From Arachis hypogaea (Eukaryota > Streptophyta > Magnoliopsida > Fabales > Fabaceae), in assembly GCF_003086295.3 (NCBI RefSeq), contig NC_092045.1, positions 25,300,890 to 25,364,889 on the forward strand: DNA of 64,000 nt, written 5' to 3'. Of the stretch, positions 52,675-62,924 are shown in pieces (the first letter of the stretch is position 1; each line of letters opens with the position of its first letter). Below the pieces are notes generated by a model. That model did no database searches and was not told the origin of the DNA. It saw only the letters and a list, made by a program, of their open reading frames with translations. Position numbers and translations under genes: made by a program.

Positions 52675-55011
52675 TCACAGATATTCAGAGCCATGTTGGA
52701 ACCTCCCAACACCAAACTTAGAGTTTGAATGTGGGGGTTCAACACCAAACTTAGAGTTTGGTTGTGGCCTCCCAACACCAAACTTAGAGTTTGATTGTGG
52801 GGGCTCTGTTTGACTCTGTTTTGAGAGAAGCTCTTCATGCTTCCTCTCCATGATGATAGAGGGATATCCTTGAGCCTTAAACACAAAGGATTCTTCATTC
52901 ACTTGAATGATCAACTCTCCTCTATCAACATCAATCACAGCCCTTGCTGTGGCTAGGAAGGGTCTGCCAAGGATGATGGATTCATCCATGCACTTCCCAG
53001 TCTCTAGGACTATGAAATCAGTAGGGATGTAATGGTCTTCAACTTTAACCAGAACATCCTCTACAAGTCCATGGGCTTGTTTTCTTGAGTTGTCTGCCAT
53101 CTCTAGTGAGATTCTTGCAGCTTGTACCTCAGAGATCCCTAACTTCTTCATTACAGAGAGAGGCATGAGGTTTACACTTGACCCTAAGTCACACAAGGCC
53201 TTCTTGAAGGTCATGGTGCCTATGGTACAAGGTATTGAAAACTTCCCAGGATCCTGTCTCTTTTGAGGCAGTTTCTGCCTAGACAAGTCATCCAGTTCTT
53301 TGGTGAGCAAAAGGGGTTCATCCTCCCAAGTCTCATTTCCAAATAACTTGTCATTTAGCTTCATGATTGCTCCAAGGTATTTAGCAACTTGCTCTTCAGT
53401 GACATACTCATCCTCTTCAGAGGAAGAATACTCATCAGAGCTCATGAATGGCAAAAGTAAGTCCAATGGAATCTCTATGGTCTCAGTTTGAACCTCAGAT
53501 TCCCATGGTTCCTCATTGGGGAACTCATTGGAGGTCAGTGGACGTCCATTGAGGTCTTCCTCAGTGGCGTTCACTGCCTCTCCTTCCTCCCAAAATTCGG
53601 CCATGTTGATGGCCTTGCACTCTCCTTTTGGATTTTCTTCTGTATTGCTTGGGAGAGTACTAGGAGGGAGTTCAGTAATTTTCTTGCTCAGCTGACCCAC
53701 TTGTCCCTCCAAATTTCTGATGGAGGACCTTGTTTCAGCCATGAAACTTTGAGTGGTTTTGATTAGATCAGAGACCATGGTTGCTAAGTCAGAGGTATTC
53801 TGCTTAGAACTCTCTGTCTGTTGCTGAGAAGATGATGGAAAAGGCTTGCTATTGCTAAACCTGTTTCTTCCACCATTATTGTTATTGAAACCTTGTTGAG
53901 GTCTCTGTTGATCCTTCCATGAAAGATTTGGATGATTCCTCCATGAAGGATTGTAGGTGTTTCCATAGGGTTCTCCCATGTAATTCACCTCTTCTATTGA
54001 AGGGTTCTCAGGATCATAAGCTTCTTCCTCAGATGAAGCCTCCTTAGTACTGCTTGGTGCATTTTGCATTCCAGACAGACTTTGAGAAATCATATTGACT
54101 TGTTGAGTCAATATTTTGTTCTGAGCCAATATGGCATTCAGAGTGTCAATCTCAAGAACCCCTTTCTTCTGACTAGTCCCATTGTTCACAGGATTTCTTT
54201 CAGAAGTGTACATGAATTGGTTATTTGCAACCATTTCAATCAGTTCTTGAGCGTCAATAGGCGTCTTCTTCAGATGAAGAGATCCTCCTGCAGAGCTATC
54301 CAAAGACATCTTGGATAGTTCAGAGAGACCATCATAGAAAATACCTATGATGCTCCATTCAGAAAGCATATCAGAAGGACACTTTCTGATTAATTGTTTG
54401 TATCTTTCCCAAGCTTCATAGAGGGATTCTCCTTCCTTCTGTCTGAAGGTTTGGACTTCCACTCTAAGCTTACTCAATTTTTGAGGTGGAAAGAACTTTG
54501 CCAAGAAGGCATTGACTAGCTTTTCCCAAGAGTCCAGGCTTTCTTTAGGTTGAGAATCCAACCATGTTCTAGCTCTGTCTCTTACAGCAAAAGGGAATAG
54601 CATAAGTCTGTAGACCTCAGGGTCAACCCCATTAGTCTTGACAGTGTCACAGATTTGCAAGAACTCAGCTAAGAACTGATGAGGATCTTCCAATGGAAGT
54701 CCATGGAACTTGCAATTCTGTTGCATTAGAGAAACTAATTGAGGCTTAAGCTCAAAGTTGTTTGCTCCAATGGCAGGGATAGAGATGCTTCTCCCATAGA
54801 AATCGGGAGTAGGTGCAGTAAAGTCACCCAGCACCTTCCTTGCATTGTTGGCATTGTTGTTTTCGGCTGCCATGTGTTCTTCTTCTTTGGAGAATTCGGT
54901 CAGGTCCTCTAAAGAGAGTTGTGCTTTGGCTTCTCTGAGCTTTCTCTTCAAGGTCCTTTCCGGTTCAGGATCAGCCTCAACAAGAATGCCTTTGTCTTTG
55001 CTCCTGCTCAT
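52675..55011 (-). CDS. E7 gag-protease, intact, no pol
   Basis: 778 aa, MSRSKDKGILVEADPEPERT. The gag region spans residues ~60-270 (LMLFPFAVRDRARTWLDSQ, VNAFLAKFFPPQKLSKLRVE, YTSERNPVNNGTSQKKGVLE). A low-complexity Asn/Gln segment (GFNNNNGGRNRFSNS) and an acidic stretch (SSDEYSSSEEDEYV) follow. The protease has ALCDLGSSVNLMP with the catalytic Asp at residue ~608 and ESIILGRPFLATARAVIDVD. The C-terminus has SNSKFGVGRP, PNSKFGVEPP and SNSKFGVGRF, three peptide repeats encoded by the PPT-like motif. The reading ends ~40 bp before the conserved hairpin block, where pol would begin in a complete element. Intact and close in length to the E6 protein. Confidence 0.93.
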   Translation of the reverse strand: MSRSKDKGILVEADPEPERTLKRKLREAKAQLSLEDLTEFSKEEEHMAAENNNANNARKVLGDFTAPTPDFYGRSISIPAIGANNFELKPQLVSLMQQNCKFHGLPLEDPHQFLAEFLQICDTVKTNGVDPEVYRLMLFPFAVRDRARTWLDSQPKESLDSWEKLVNAFLAKFFPPQKLSKLRVEVQTFRQKEGESLYEAWERYKQLIRKCPSDMLSEWSIIGIFYDGLSELSKMSLDSSAGGSLHLKKTPIDAQELIEMVANNQFMYTSERNPVNNGTSQKKGVLEIDTLNAILAQNKILTQQVNMISQSLSGMQNAPSSTKEASSEEEAYDPENPSIEEVNYMGEPYGNTYNPSWRNHPNLSWKDQQRPQQGFNNNNGGRNRFSNSKPFPSSSQQQTESSKQNTSDLATMVSDLIKTTQSFMAETRSSIRNLEGQVGQLSKKITELPPSTLPSNTEENPKGECKAINMAEFWEEGEAVNATEEDLNGRPLTSNEFPNEEPWESEVQTETIEIPLDLLLPFMSSDEYSSSEEDEYVTEEQVAKYLGAIMKLNDKLFGNETWEDEPLLLTKELDDLSRQKLPQKRQDPGKFSIPCTIGTMTFKKALCDLGSSVNLMPLSVMKKLGISEVQAARISLEMADNSRKQAHGLVEDVLVKVEDHYIPTDFIVLETGKCMDESIILGRPFLATARAVIDVDRGELIIQVNEESFVFKAQGYPSIIMERKHEELLSKQSQTEPPQSNSKFGVGRPQPNSKFGVEPPHSNSKFGVGRFQHGSEYL

Positions 55012-56475
55012 AAGAAAGAGAAGAGAACAAGAAAATGTGGAATCCTCTATGTCACAGTATAGAGATTCCTTGAAGTGTCAGAGGAAAAGAAGAGTAGAAG
55101 ACAGAAATAGAAAATTCGAACTTATCAAAGGAGATGGAGTTCGAATTCTGCATTAAGGAATAGTGTTAGTCCATAAATAGAAGGATGTGAGAAGAAGGGA
55201 AGTGATTTTCGAAAATTAAGTAAAAATTTTGAAAACATTTTTGAAAAACATTACTTAATTTTCGAAAATGAAAGTGGGAAAGAAGTGAAGTGATTTTTGA
55301 AAAAGCTTTTGAAATTAGAAATCAAAAAGATTTGATTGAAAATTATTTTGAAAAAGATGTGGTTAAGAAAATATGATTGGTTTTAAAAAGATGTGATTGA
55401 GAAGATATGATTTGAAAAACATTTTAAAAAGATTTGATTTTGAAAATTAAAAACTTGGCTAACAAGAAAAGATATGATTCAAACATTAAACCTTTCTCAA
55501 CAGAAAAGGCAACATACTTGAAATGTAGAATCAAATCATTAATTGGTAGCAAGTATCTTTGAAAAAAGAAAGAAATTAAATTTGAAAGAGATTTGATTGA
55601 AAAAGATTTGATTTTGAAAAACTTTGAAAACCTGAAAAAAATTGCATTGAAAAACAGAATCTTCCTCCTTGTGCCATCCTGGCGTTAAACGCCCAGAATG
55701 GTGCACATTCTGGCGTTTAACGCCCAAAACTATACCCTTTTGGGCGTTAAACGCCCAACCAGGTACCCTGGCTGGCGTTTAAACGCCAGTCTGTCCTTCT
55801 TCACTGGGCGTTTTGAACGCCCAGCTTTTTCTGTGCAATTCCTCTGCTGTATGTTCTGAATCTTCAATTCTCTGTATAATTGACTTGAGAAGACACAAAT
55901 TAAAAATATTTTTGGATTTTTAATAATAAGGAAAAATCAAAATGCAACAAGAATCAAATAACAATGCATGCAAGACACCAAACTTAGCAGTTTGTATACT
56001 ACTGACACTAATGAGAATGCATATGAGACACACAAATACTCAAGTCAAGAGAATTCAAAGATTAGAGTAAGAAATCATCAAGAACTACTTGAAAATCCTT
56101 AAGACACATGAATGAATGCATGAAATTGACACCAAACTTAAGATGAGACACTAGACTCAAACAAGAAATTTTTGGATTTTATGATTTTTTTTTTGTGTTT
56201 TTCGAAAATTAAGTGGAAAAAGGTATCAAAGTTCTTAATGAGAATTCCAGGAATCATGCAATGTTAGTCTAAAACTTCAGTCTAAAGGAATTAGACATGG
56301 TCAGCCAAGCTTCAGCAGAACATTGCATTCAAGAGCTAAATTGATGAAGATCAATCAGCTTTGGTGATGATAAGAACATCACCTTGAAACACTAGAATTC
56401 ATTCTTAAGAACTCTGAAGAAAAAAATACCTAATCTAAGCAACAAGATGAACCGTCAGTTGTCCAAACTGAACAA
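55012..56475 (-). other. E7 leader
   Basis: No ORF. A-rich tract 55200-55640, five palindromes at 55679-55824, and TAAGTTTGGTGTC copies at about 55975 and 56131 on the minus strand. Confidence 0.85.
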
Positions 56476-56493
56476 TCCCCGGCAACGGCGCCA
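56476..56493 (-). promoter_or_regulatory. E7 primer binding site, tRNA-Asp
   Basis: TCCCCGGCAACGGCGCCA on the plus strand, perfect PBS on the minus strand, six bases from the LTR. Confidence 0.92.
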
Positions 56494-56499
56494 AAAACT

Positions 56500-58246
56500 T
56501 GGTGCGCGAAATTGTGAACAATACTTTTCACAACTCTCATAATCCCCGGTCATGAACCCCAAAAACTTGGTGTTCAATACCATGGCATTACACAACTTCG
56601 CACAACTAACCAGCAAGTGCACTGGGTCGTCCAAGTAATAAACCTTACGCGAGTAAGGGTCGATCCCACGAAGATTGTTAGTATGAAGCAAGCTATGGTC
56701 ATCTTGTAAATCTTAGTCAGGCAAACTCAATTGATATGATGATGAACGAAAATAACAATAAGATAAAGATAGAGGTACTTATGTAATTCATTGGTAGGAA
56801 CTTCAGATAAGCGCATGAAGATGCCTTCCCTTCCGTCTCTCTGCTTTCCTACAGTCTTCATCCAATCCTTCTTACTCCTTTCCATGGCAAGCTTGTGTAG
56901 GGTTTCACCGTTGTCAATGGCTACCTCCCATCCTCTCAGTGAAAACGATTGCATATGCTCTGTCACAGCACGCGGAATTCAGCTGTCGGTTCTCGGTCAG
57001 GCCGGAATAGAATCCATCGATTCTTTTGCGTCTGTCACTAACGCCCCGCCTGCTAGGAGTTTGAAGCACGTCACAGTCATTCAGTCATTGAATCCTACTC
57101 AGAATACCACAGACAAGGTTAGACCTTCCGGATTCTCTTGAATGCCGCCATCAGTTCTAGCCTATACCACGAAGACTCTGATCTCACGGAATGGTTGGCT
57201 CGTTTGTCAGACGAGCACTCGGTTGTCAGGCGATCAACCATGCATCGTGCAATCAGGAATCCAAGAGATATTCACCCAATCTAAGGTAGAACGGAGGTGG
57301 TTGTCAGTCACACGTTCATAGGTGAGAATGATGATGAGTGTCACGGATCATCACATTCATCAAGTTGAAGAACAAGTGATATCTTAGAACAAGAACAAGT
57401 GGAATTGAATGGAAGAACAATAGTAATTGCATTAATACTCGAGGTACAGCAGAGCTCCACACCTTAATCTATGGTGTGTAGAAGCTCCACCGTTGAAAAT
57501 ACAAAAGAACAAGGTCTAGGCATGGCCGTGAGGCCAGCCTCCCAGTGATCTAAGAACTAGACATCCAAAGATGATCTAGAGATCTAAAGTGATCAAAAGA
57601 TTCCAAAGATCAGAAGATGAAAATACAATAGTAAAAGGTCCTACTTATAGAAAACTAGTAGCCTAAGGTTTACAGAAATGAGTAAATGACATAAAAATCC
57701 ACTTCCGGGCCCACTTGGTGTGTGCTTGGGCTGAGCAATGAAGCATTTTCGTGCAGAGACTTCTCTTGTAGTTAAACGCCAGCTTTTATGCCAGTTTGGG
57801 CGTTTAACTCCCATTTTGGTGCCAGTTCCGGCGTTTAACGCTGGGATTTCTGAGGGTGACTTGGAACGCCGGTTTGGGCCATCAAATCTTGGGCAAAGTA
57901 TGGACTATCATATATTGCTGGAAAGCCCAGGATGTCTACTTTCCAACGCCGTTGAGAGCGTGCCAATTGGGCTTCTGTAGCTCCAGAAAATCCACTTTGA
58001 GTGCAGGGAGGTCAGAATCCAACAGCATCTGCAGTCCTTTTTAGTCTCTGAATCAGATTTTTGCTCAGGTCCCTCAATTTCAGCCAAAAAATACCTGAAA
58101 TCACAGAAAAACACACAAACTCATAGTAAAGTCCAGAAAAGTGAATTTTAACTAAAAACTAATAAAAATATACTAAAAACTAACTAGATCATACTAAAAA
58201 CACACTAAAAACAATGCCAAAAAGCATACAAATTATCCGCTCATCA
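56500..58246 (-). repeat. E7 5' LTR (right copy)
   Basis: 1,747 bp, nearly identical to the left copy, including the internal PBS-like segment (about 56538-56571). TATAAG lies at 57644-57649 on the minus strand. Confidence 0.93.
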
Positions 58247-58251
58247 TTGAT
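58247..58251 (+). repeat. Right target-site duplication of E7 (TTGAT)
   Basis: Identical to 47314-47318. Confidence 0.94.
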
Positions 58252-58897
58252 GCATATTTTTTTCAGTTTTCAAACTTTTTCAAAATCAAATCTTTTTCAA
58301 ATCATATCTTTTCAATCAAATCTTTTTCAAAATCAATTTCTTTCTATTTTTAAAAATACTTGCTAACAATTAATGATTTGATTCAACATTTCAAGTATGT
58401 TGCCTTTTCTGCTGAGAAAGGTTTAATGTTTGAATCATATCTTTTCTTGTTAGCCAAGTTTTTAATTTTCAAAAATCAAATCTTTTTAAAATGTTTTTCA
58501 AATCATATCTTCTCAATCACATCTTTTTAAAACTAATCATATCTTCTTAACCACATCTTTTTCAAAATAGTTTTCAATCAAATCTTTTTGATTTCTAATT
58601 TCAAAATCTTTTTCAAAAATCACTTGATTTCTTTTCCACTTTCATTTTCGAAAATCAATTAGCGTTTTTCAAAAATGTTTTCAAAATCTTTTACTTAATT
58701 TTCGAAAATTACTTCCCTTCTTCTCACATCCTTCTATTTATGGACTAACACTATTCCTTAATGCAAAATTCGAACTCCATCTTCTTTGATAAGTTCGAAC
58801 TTTTCTGTCTTCTACTTTTCTTTTCCTCTGACACCTAAAGGAATCTCTATACTATGACATAGAGGATTCCACATTTTCTTGTTCCCTTCTCTTTCTT
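58252..58897 (+). other. E5 leader, last part
   Basis: TTTTCAAAATC-rich low-complexity tract collinear with 17490-18128 of E3. No ORF. Confidence 0.85.
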
Positions 58898-61148
58898 ATG
58901 AGCAGGAGCAAGGACAAAAACATTCTTGTTGAGGCTGATCCTGAACCTGAAAGGACCTTGAAGAGAAAGCTAAGAGAAGCCAAAGCACAACTCTCTGTAG
59001 AAGACCTAACAGAAATCTTCAAAGAAGAACCTATGGCAGCCGAAAACAACAACAATGCCAACAATGCAAGGAAGGTGCTGGGTGACTTTACTGCACCTAC
59101 TCCCGACTTCTATGGGAGAAGCATCTCTATCCCTGCCATTGGAGCAAACAACTTTGAGCTTAAGCCTCAATTAGTTTCTCTAATGCAACAGAATTGCAAG
59201 TTCCATGGACTTCCATTGGAAGATCCTCATCAGTTTTTAGCTGAATTCTTGCAAATCTGTGACACTGTCAAGACTAATGGGGTTGACCCTGAGGTCTACA
59301 GACTTATGCTATTCCCTTTTGCTGTAAGAGACAGAGCTAGAATATGGTTGGACTCATAACCTAAAGAAAGCCTGAACTCTTGGGGAAAAGCTAGTCAATG
59401 CCTTCTTGGCAAAGTTCTTTCCACCTCAAAAATTGAGTAAGCTTAGAGTGGAAGTCCAAACCTTCAGACAGAAGGAAGGAGAATCCCTCTATGAAGCTTG
59501 GGAAAGATACAAACAATTAATCAGAAAGTGTCCCTCTGATATGCTTTCTGAATGGAGCATCATTGGAATTTTCTATCATGGTCTCTCTAAACTATCCAAG
59601 ATGTCTTTGGATAGCTCTGCTGGAGGATCTCTTCATCTGAAGAAGACGCCTACAGAAGCTCAAGAGATGATTGAAATGGTTGCAAATAACCAATTCATGT
59701 ACACTTCTGAAAGGAATCCTGTGAACAATGGGACTAGTCAGAAGAAAGGAGTTCTTGAGATTGACACTCTGAATGCCATATTGGCTCAGAACAAAATATT
59801 GACTCAACAAGTCAATATGATTTCTCAAAGTCTGTCTGGAATGCAAAATGCACCACGCAGTACTAAAGAAGCTTCATCTGAGGAAGAAGCTTATGATCCT
59901 GAGAATCCTTCAATGGAAGAGGTGAATTACATGGGAGAACCCTATGGAAACACCTATAATCCTTCATGGAGAAATCATCCAAATTTCTCATGGAAGGATC
60001 AACAGAGACCTCAATAAGGTTTCAACAATAATAATGGTGGAAGAAACAGGTTTAGCAATAGCAAGTCTTTTCCATCATCTTCTCAGCAACAGACAGAGAG
60101 TTCTAAGCAGAATACCTCTGACTTAGCAACCATGGTCTCTGATCTAATCAAAACCACTCAAAGTTTCATGACTGAAACAAGGTCCTCCATTAGAAATTTG
60201 GAGGGACAAGTGGATCAGCTGAGCAAGAAAATTACTGAACTCCCTCCTAGTACTCTTCCAAGCAATACAGAAGAAAATCCAAAAGGAGAGTGCAAGGTCA
60301 TCAACATGGCCGAATTTGGAGAGGAGGAAGAGGCAGTGAACGCCACTGAGGAAGACCTCAATGGACGTCCACTGGCCCCAGATGAGGAACCATGGGAATC
60401 TGAGGCTCAAAATGAGACCATAGAGATTCCATTGGACTTACTTCTGCCATTCATGAGCTCTGATGAGTATTCTTCCTCTGAAGAGGATGAGTATGTCACC
60501 GAAGAGCAAGTTTCTAAATACCTTGGAGCAATCATGAAGCTAAATGACAAGTTATTTGGAAATGAGACTTGGGAGGATGAACCCCCTTTGCTCACCAAAG
60601 AACTGGATGACTTGTCTAGGCAGAAATTACCTCAAAAGAGACAGGATCCTGGGAAGTTTTCAATACCTTGTACCATAGGCACCATGACCTTCAAGAAGGC
60701 CTTGTGTGACTTAGGGTCAAGTGTAAACCTCATGCCTCTCTCTGTAATGGAGAAGCTAGGGATCTTTGAGGTACAAGCTGCAAAAATCTCACTAGAGATG
60801 GCAGACAACTCAAGAAAACAAGCTTATGGACTTGTAGAGGATGTTCTGGTAAAAGTTGAAGACCATTACATCCCTACTGATTTCATAGTCCTAGAGACTG
60901 GGAAGTGCATGGATGAATCCATCATCCTTGGCAGACCCTTCCTAGCCACAGCAAGGGCTGTGATTGATGTTGATAGAGGAGAATTAATCATTCAAGTGAA
61001 TGAAGAATCCCTTGTGTTTAATGCTCAAGGATATCCCTCTGTCACCATGGAGAGGAAGCATGAAGAGCTTCTCTCAAAACAGAGCCAAACAGAGCCCCCA
61101 CAGTCAAACTCTAAAGTTTGGTGTTGGGAGGCCACAACCAACTTCTAA
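58898..61148 (+). pseudogene. E5 gag-protease, two stops and two frameshifts
   Basis: Starts MSRSKDKNILVEADPEPERT. TAA at 59357-59359 replaces CAA in LDSQPKES. One extra G near 59380 (CTTGGGGAAAAG) shifts the frame, which continues from the ATG at 59406. TAA at 60015-60017 replaces CAA in RPQQGFNN. From 60132 the frame is open through the protease (ALCDLGSSVNLMP, IILGRPFLATARAVIDVD) until an extra A in the first CTAAAGTTTGGTGTT (61112-61126) shifts it, ending at 61148. The protease Asp is retained. Without the four lesions it would match the 778-aa E7 protein closely. Confidence 0.92.
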
Positions 61149-61981
61149 GTTTGGTGTTGAACCCCCATATTCAAACTCTAAGTTTGGTGTTGGGAGGTTC
61201 CAACATAGCTCTGAGCATTTCTGAGGCTCCATGAGAGTCCTCTGTCAAGCTAATGACATTAAAGAAGCGCTTGTTGGGAGGCAACCCAATGTTATGTTTT
61301 TATCTATTTTTTCTTTGTTATTTTATATTTTTTGTAGGTTGATGATCATGAGAAGTCACAAAATCAATGAAAAAAGTAAAAACAGAATGACAAGCAGAAA
61401 GAAAAATAGCACACCCTGGAGGAGAGCGTGCTGGCGTTTAAACGCCAGTAAGGCTAGCTGTTGGGCGTTTAATGCCCAGTCTGGCACCATTCTTGGCGTT
61501 TAACGCCAGAAAGGGGCACCAGACTGGCGTTAAACGCCAGAAATGGGCACCAGCCCGGCGTTTAACGCCAGAAATGGCTAAAAACGCATTTTTGCATGCC
61601 ACTTGGTGCAGGGATGACTTTTCCTTGACACCTCAGGATCTGGGGACCCCACAGGATCCCCACCTACCCCACCACTCACATCTATCCTTCATAAAACCCC
61701 ATCTACTTCACCCTTCAAATTCAAACCACTTTCCCTCCCAAACCCACCCATACATGACCGAACCATGAGCCCCCCCACTCCTATATAAACCCATCTTCAC
61801 TCTTTCATTTTCACACAACCAAACCACTACTTCTTCCCCTTTTGGCCGAACCACAAAGCCCCCTCCATCTCCTTCATTTCTTCTTCTTCTACTCTCTTCT
61901 TTCTTCTTTTGCTCGAGGACGGGCAAAACCTTTTAAGTTTGGTGTGGTAAAAGCATTGCTTTTTGTTTTTCCATAACCATT
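61149..61981 (+). other. E5 region after gag-pro
   Basis: TAAGTTTGGTGTT copies 2 and 3 (about 61149 and 61181) and the conserved block with TTGGG-AGGCAA-CCCAA at 61274-61289. Five palindromes lie at 61431-61571, a CCTCACC-rich stretch follows, and the hairpin TTTGCTCG-AGGA-CGGGCAAA with TAAGTTTGGTGTGG is at 61908-61946. Confidence 0.87.
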
Positions 61982-62886
61982 TAAGGTGGACCCGTTCTTT
62001 AATTTCCTTGTTCTTTATTTTTCTGTTTTTCGAAATTTTATGCTTATGTTTATCTATGTTTGTGTCTTGTGATCATTAGTGTCTTAGTGTCTATGCCTTA
62101 AAGTTATGAATGTCCAATGAATCCATCACCTTTCTTAAATGAAAACTGTTTTTATTACAAAAGAACAAGAAGTACAGGATTTCGAATTCATCTTTAAAAC
62201 TAGCTTAATTAGTTTGATGTGGTGACAATACTTTTTGTTTTCTGAATGTATGCTTGAACAGTGCATATGTCTTTTGAATTTGTTGTTCATGAATGTTAAA
62301 ATTGTTGGCTCTTGAAAGAATGATGAAAAAGGAGACATGTTACTGAGGATCTGAAAAATCATAAAAATGATTCTTGAAGCAAGAAAAAGCAGTGAATACG
62401 AAAAAAAATCGAAAAAAAAAGAGAGAGAGAAAGAGAAAGAAAGAAAAGAAAAAAAAGAGGGAGAAGAAAAAAAAAATAAAGTTGTGATCCAAGGCAAAAA
62501 GAGTGTGCTTAAGAACCCTGGACACCTCTAATTGGGGACTCTAGCAAAGCTGAGTCACAATCTGAAAAGGTTCACCCAATTATGTGTCTGTGGCATGTAT
62601 GTATCCGGTGGTAATACTGGAAGACAGAGTGCTTTGGGCCACGGCCAAGACTCATGAAATAGCTGTGTTCAAGAATCATCATACTTAACTAGGAGAATCA
62701 ATAACACTATCTGTATTCTGAGTTCCTAAAGAAGCCAATCATTCTGAATTTCAAAGGATAAAGTGAGATGCCAAAACTGTTCAGAGGCAAAAATCTACTA
62801 GTCCCGCTCATCTAATTGGAGCTAAGTTTCATTGATAATTTGAAGTCTATAGTATATTCTCTTCTTTTTATCTTGTTTGATTTTCA
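61982..62886 (+). other. E5 3' block following the ORF3 deletion
   Basis: CCATTT is joined to AAGGTGGACCC, so the sequence passes from the base before the ORF3 start codon to the end of the stop codon with nothing between. After that it is collinear with E3 25150-26038. No ORF. Confidence 0.9.
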
Positions 62887-62924
62887 GTTGCTTGAGGACA
62901 AGCAACAATTTAAGTTTGGTGTTG
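62887..62924 (+). promoter_or_regulatory. E5 hairpin plus polypurine-like tract
   Basis: GTTGCTTG-AGGA-CAAGCAAC, then AATTTAAGTTTGGTGTTG directly before the 3' LTR. Confidence 0.82.

Larger units (their letters stand above)
47319..58246 (-). mobile_element. E7: non-autonomous FIDEL-like element with intact gag-pro and ORF3, carrying solo LTR E8
   Basis: 10.9 kb, minus orientation. The LTRs are 1,748 and 1,747 bp with only a handful of differences seen, and the target duplication is perfect. Gag-protease (778 aa) and ORF3 (374 aa) are uninterrupted; no RT, RNase H or integrase. Leader array, mid array, both hairpin-PPT modules and the triple TAAGTTTGGTGTT are all present, making E7 the most complete example of the pol-less plan. 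The 708-bp solo LTR E8 sits between ORF3 and the 3' LTR. Confidence 0.93.

Noticed and set aside
61964..62000. Absence of ORF3 in E5 as a spliced retrocopy
   Set aside because: The right edge has an AG, but the left edge lacks a GT donor and the junction does not match the product such splicing would give.
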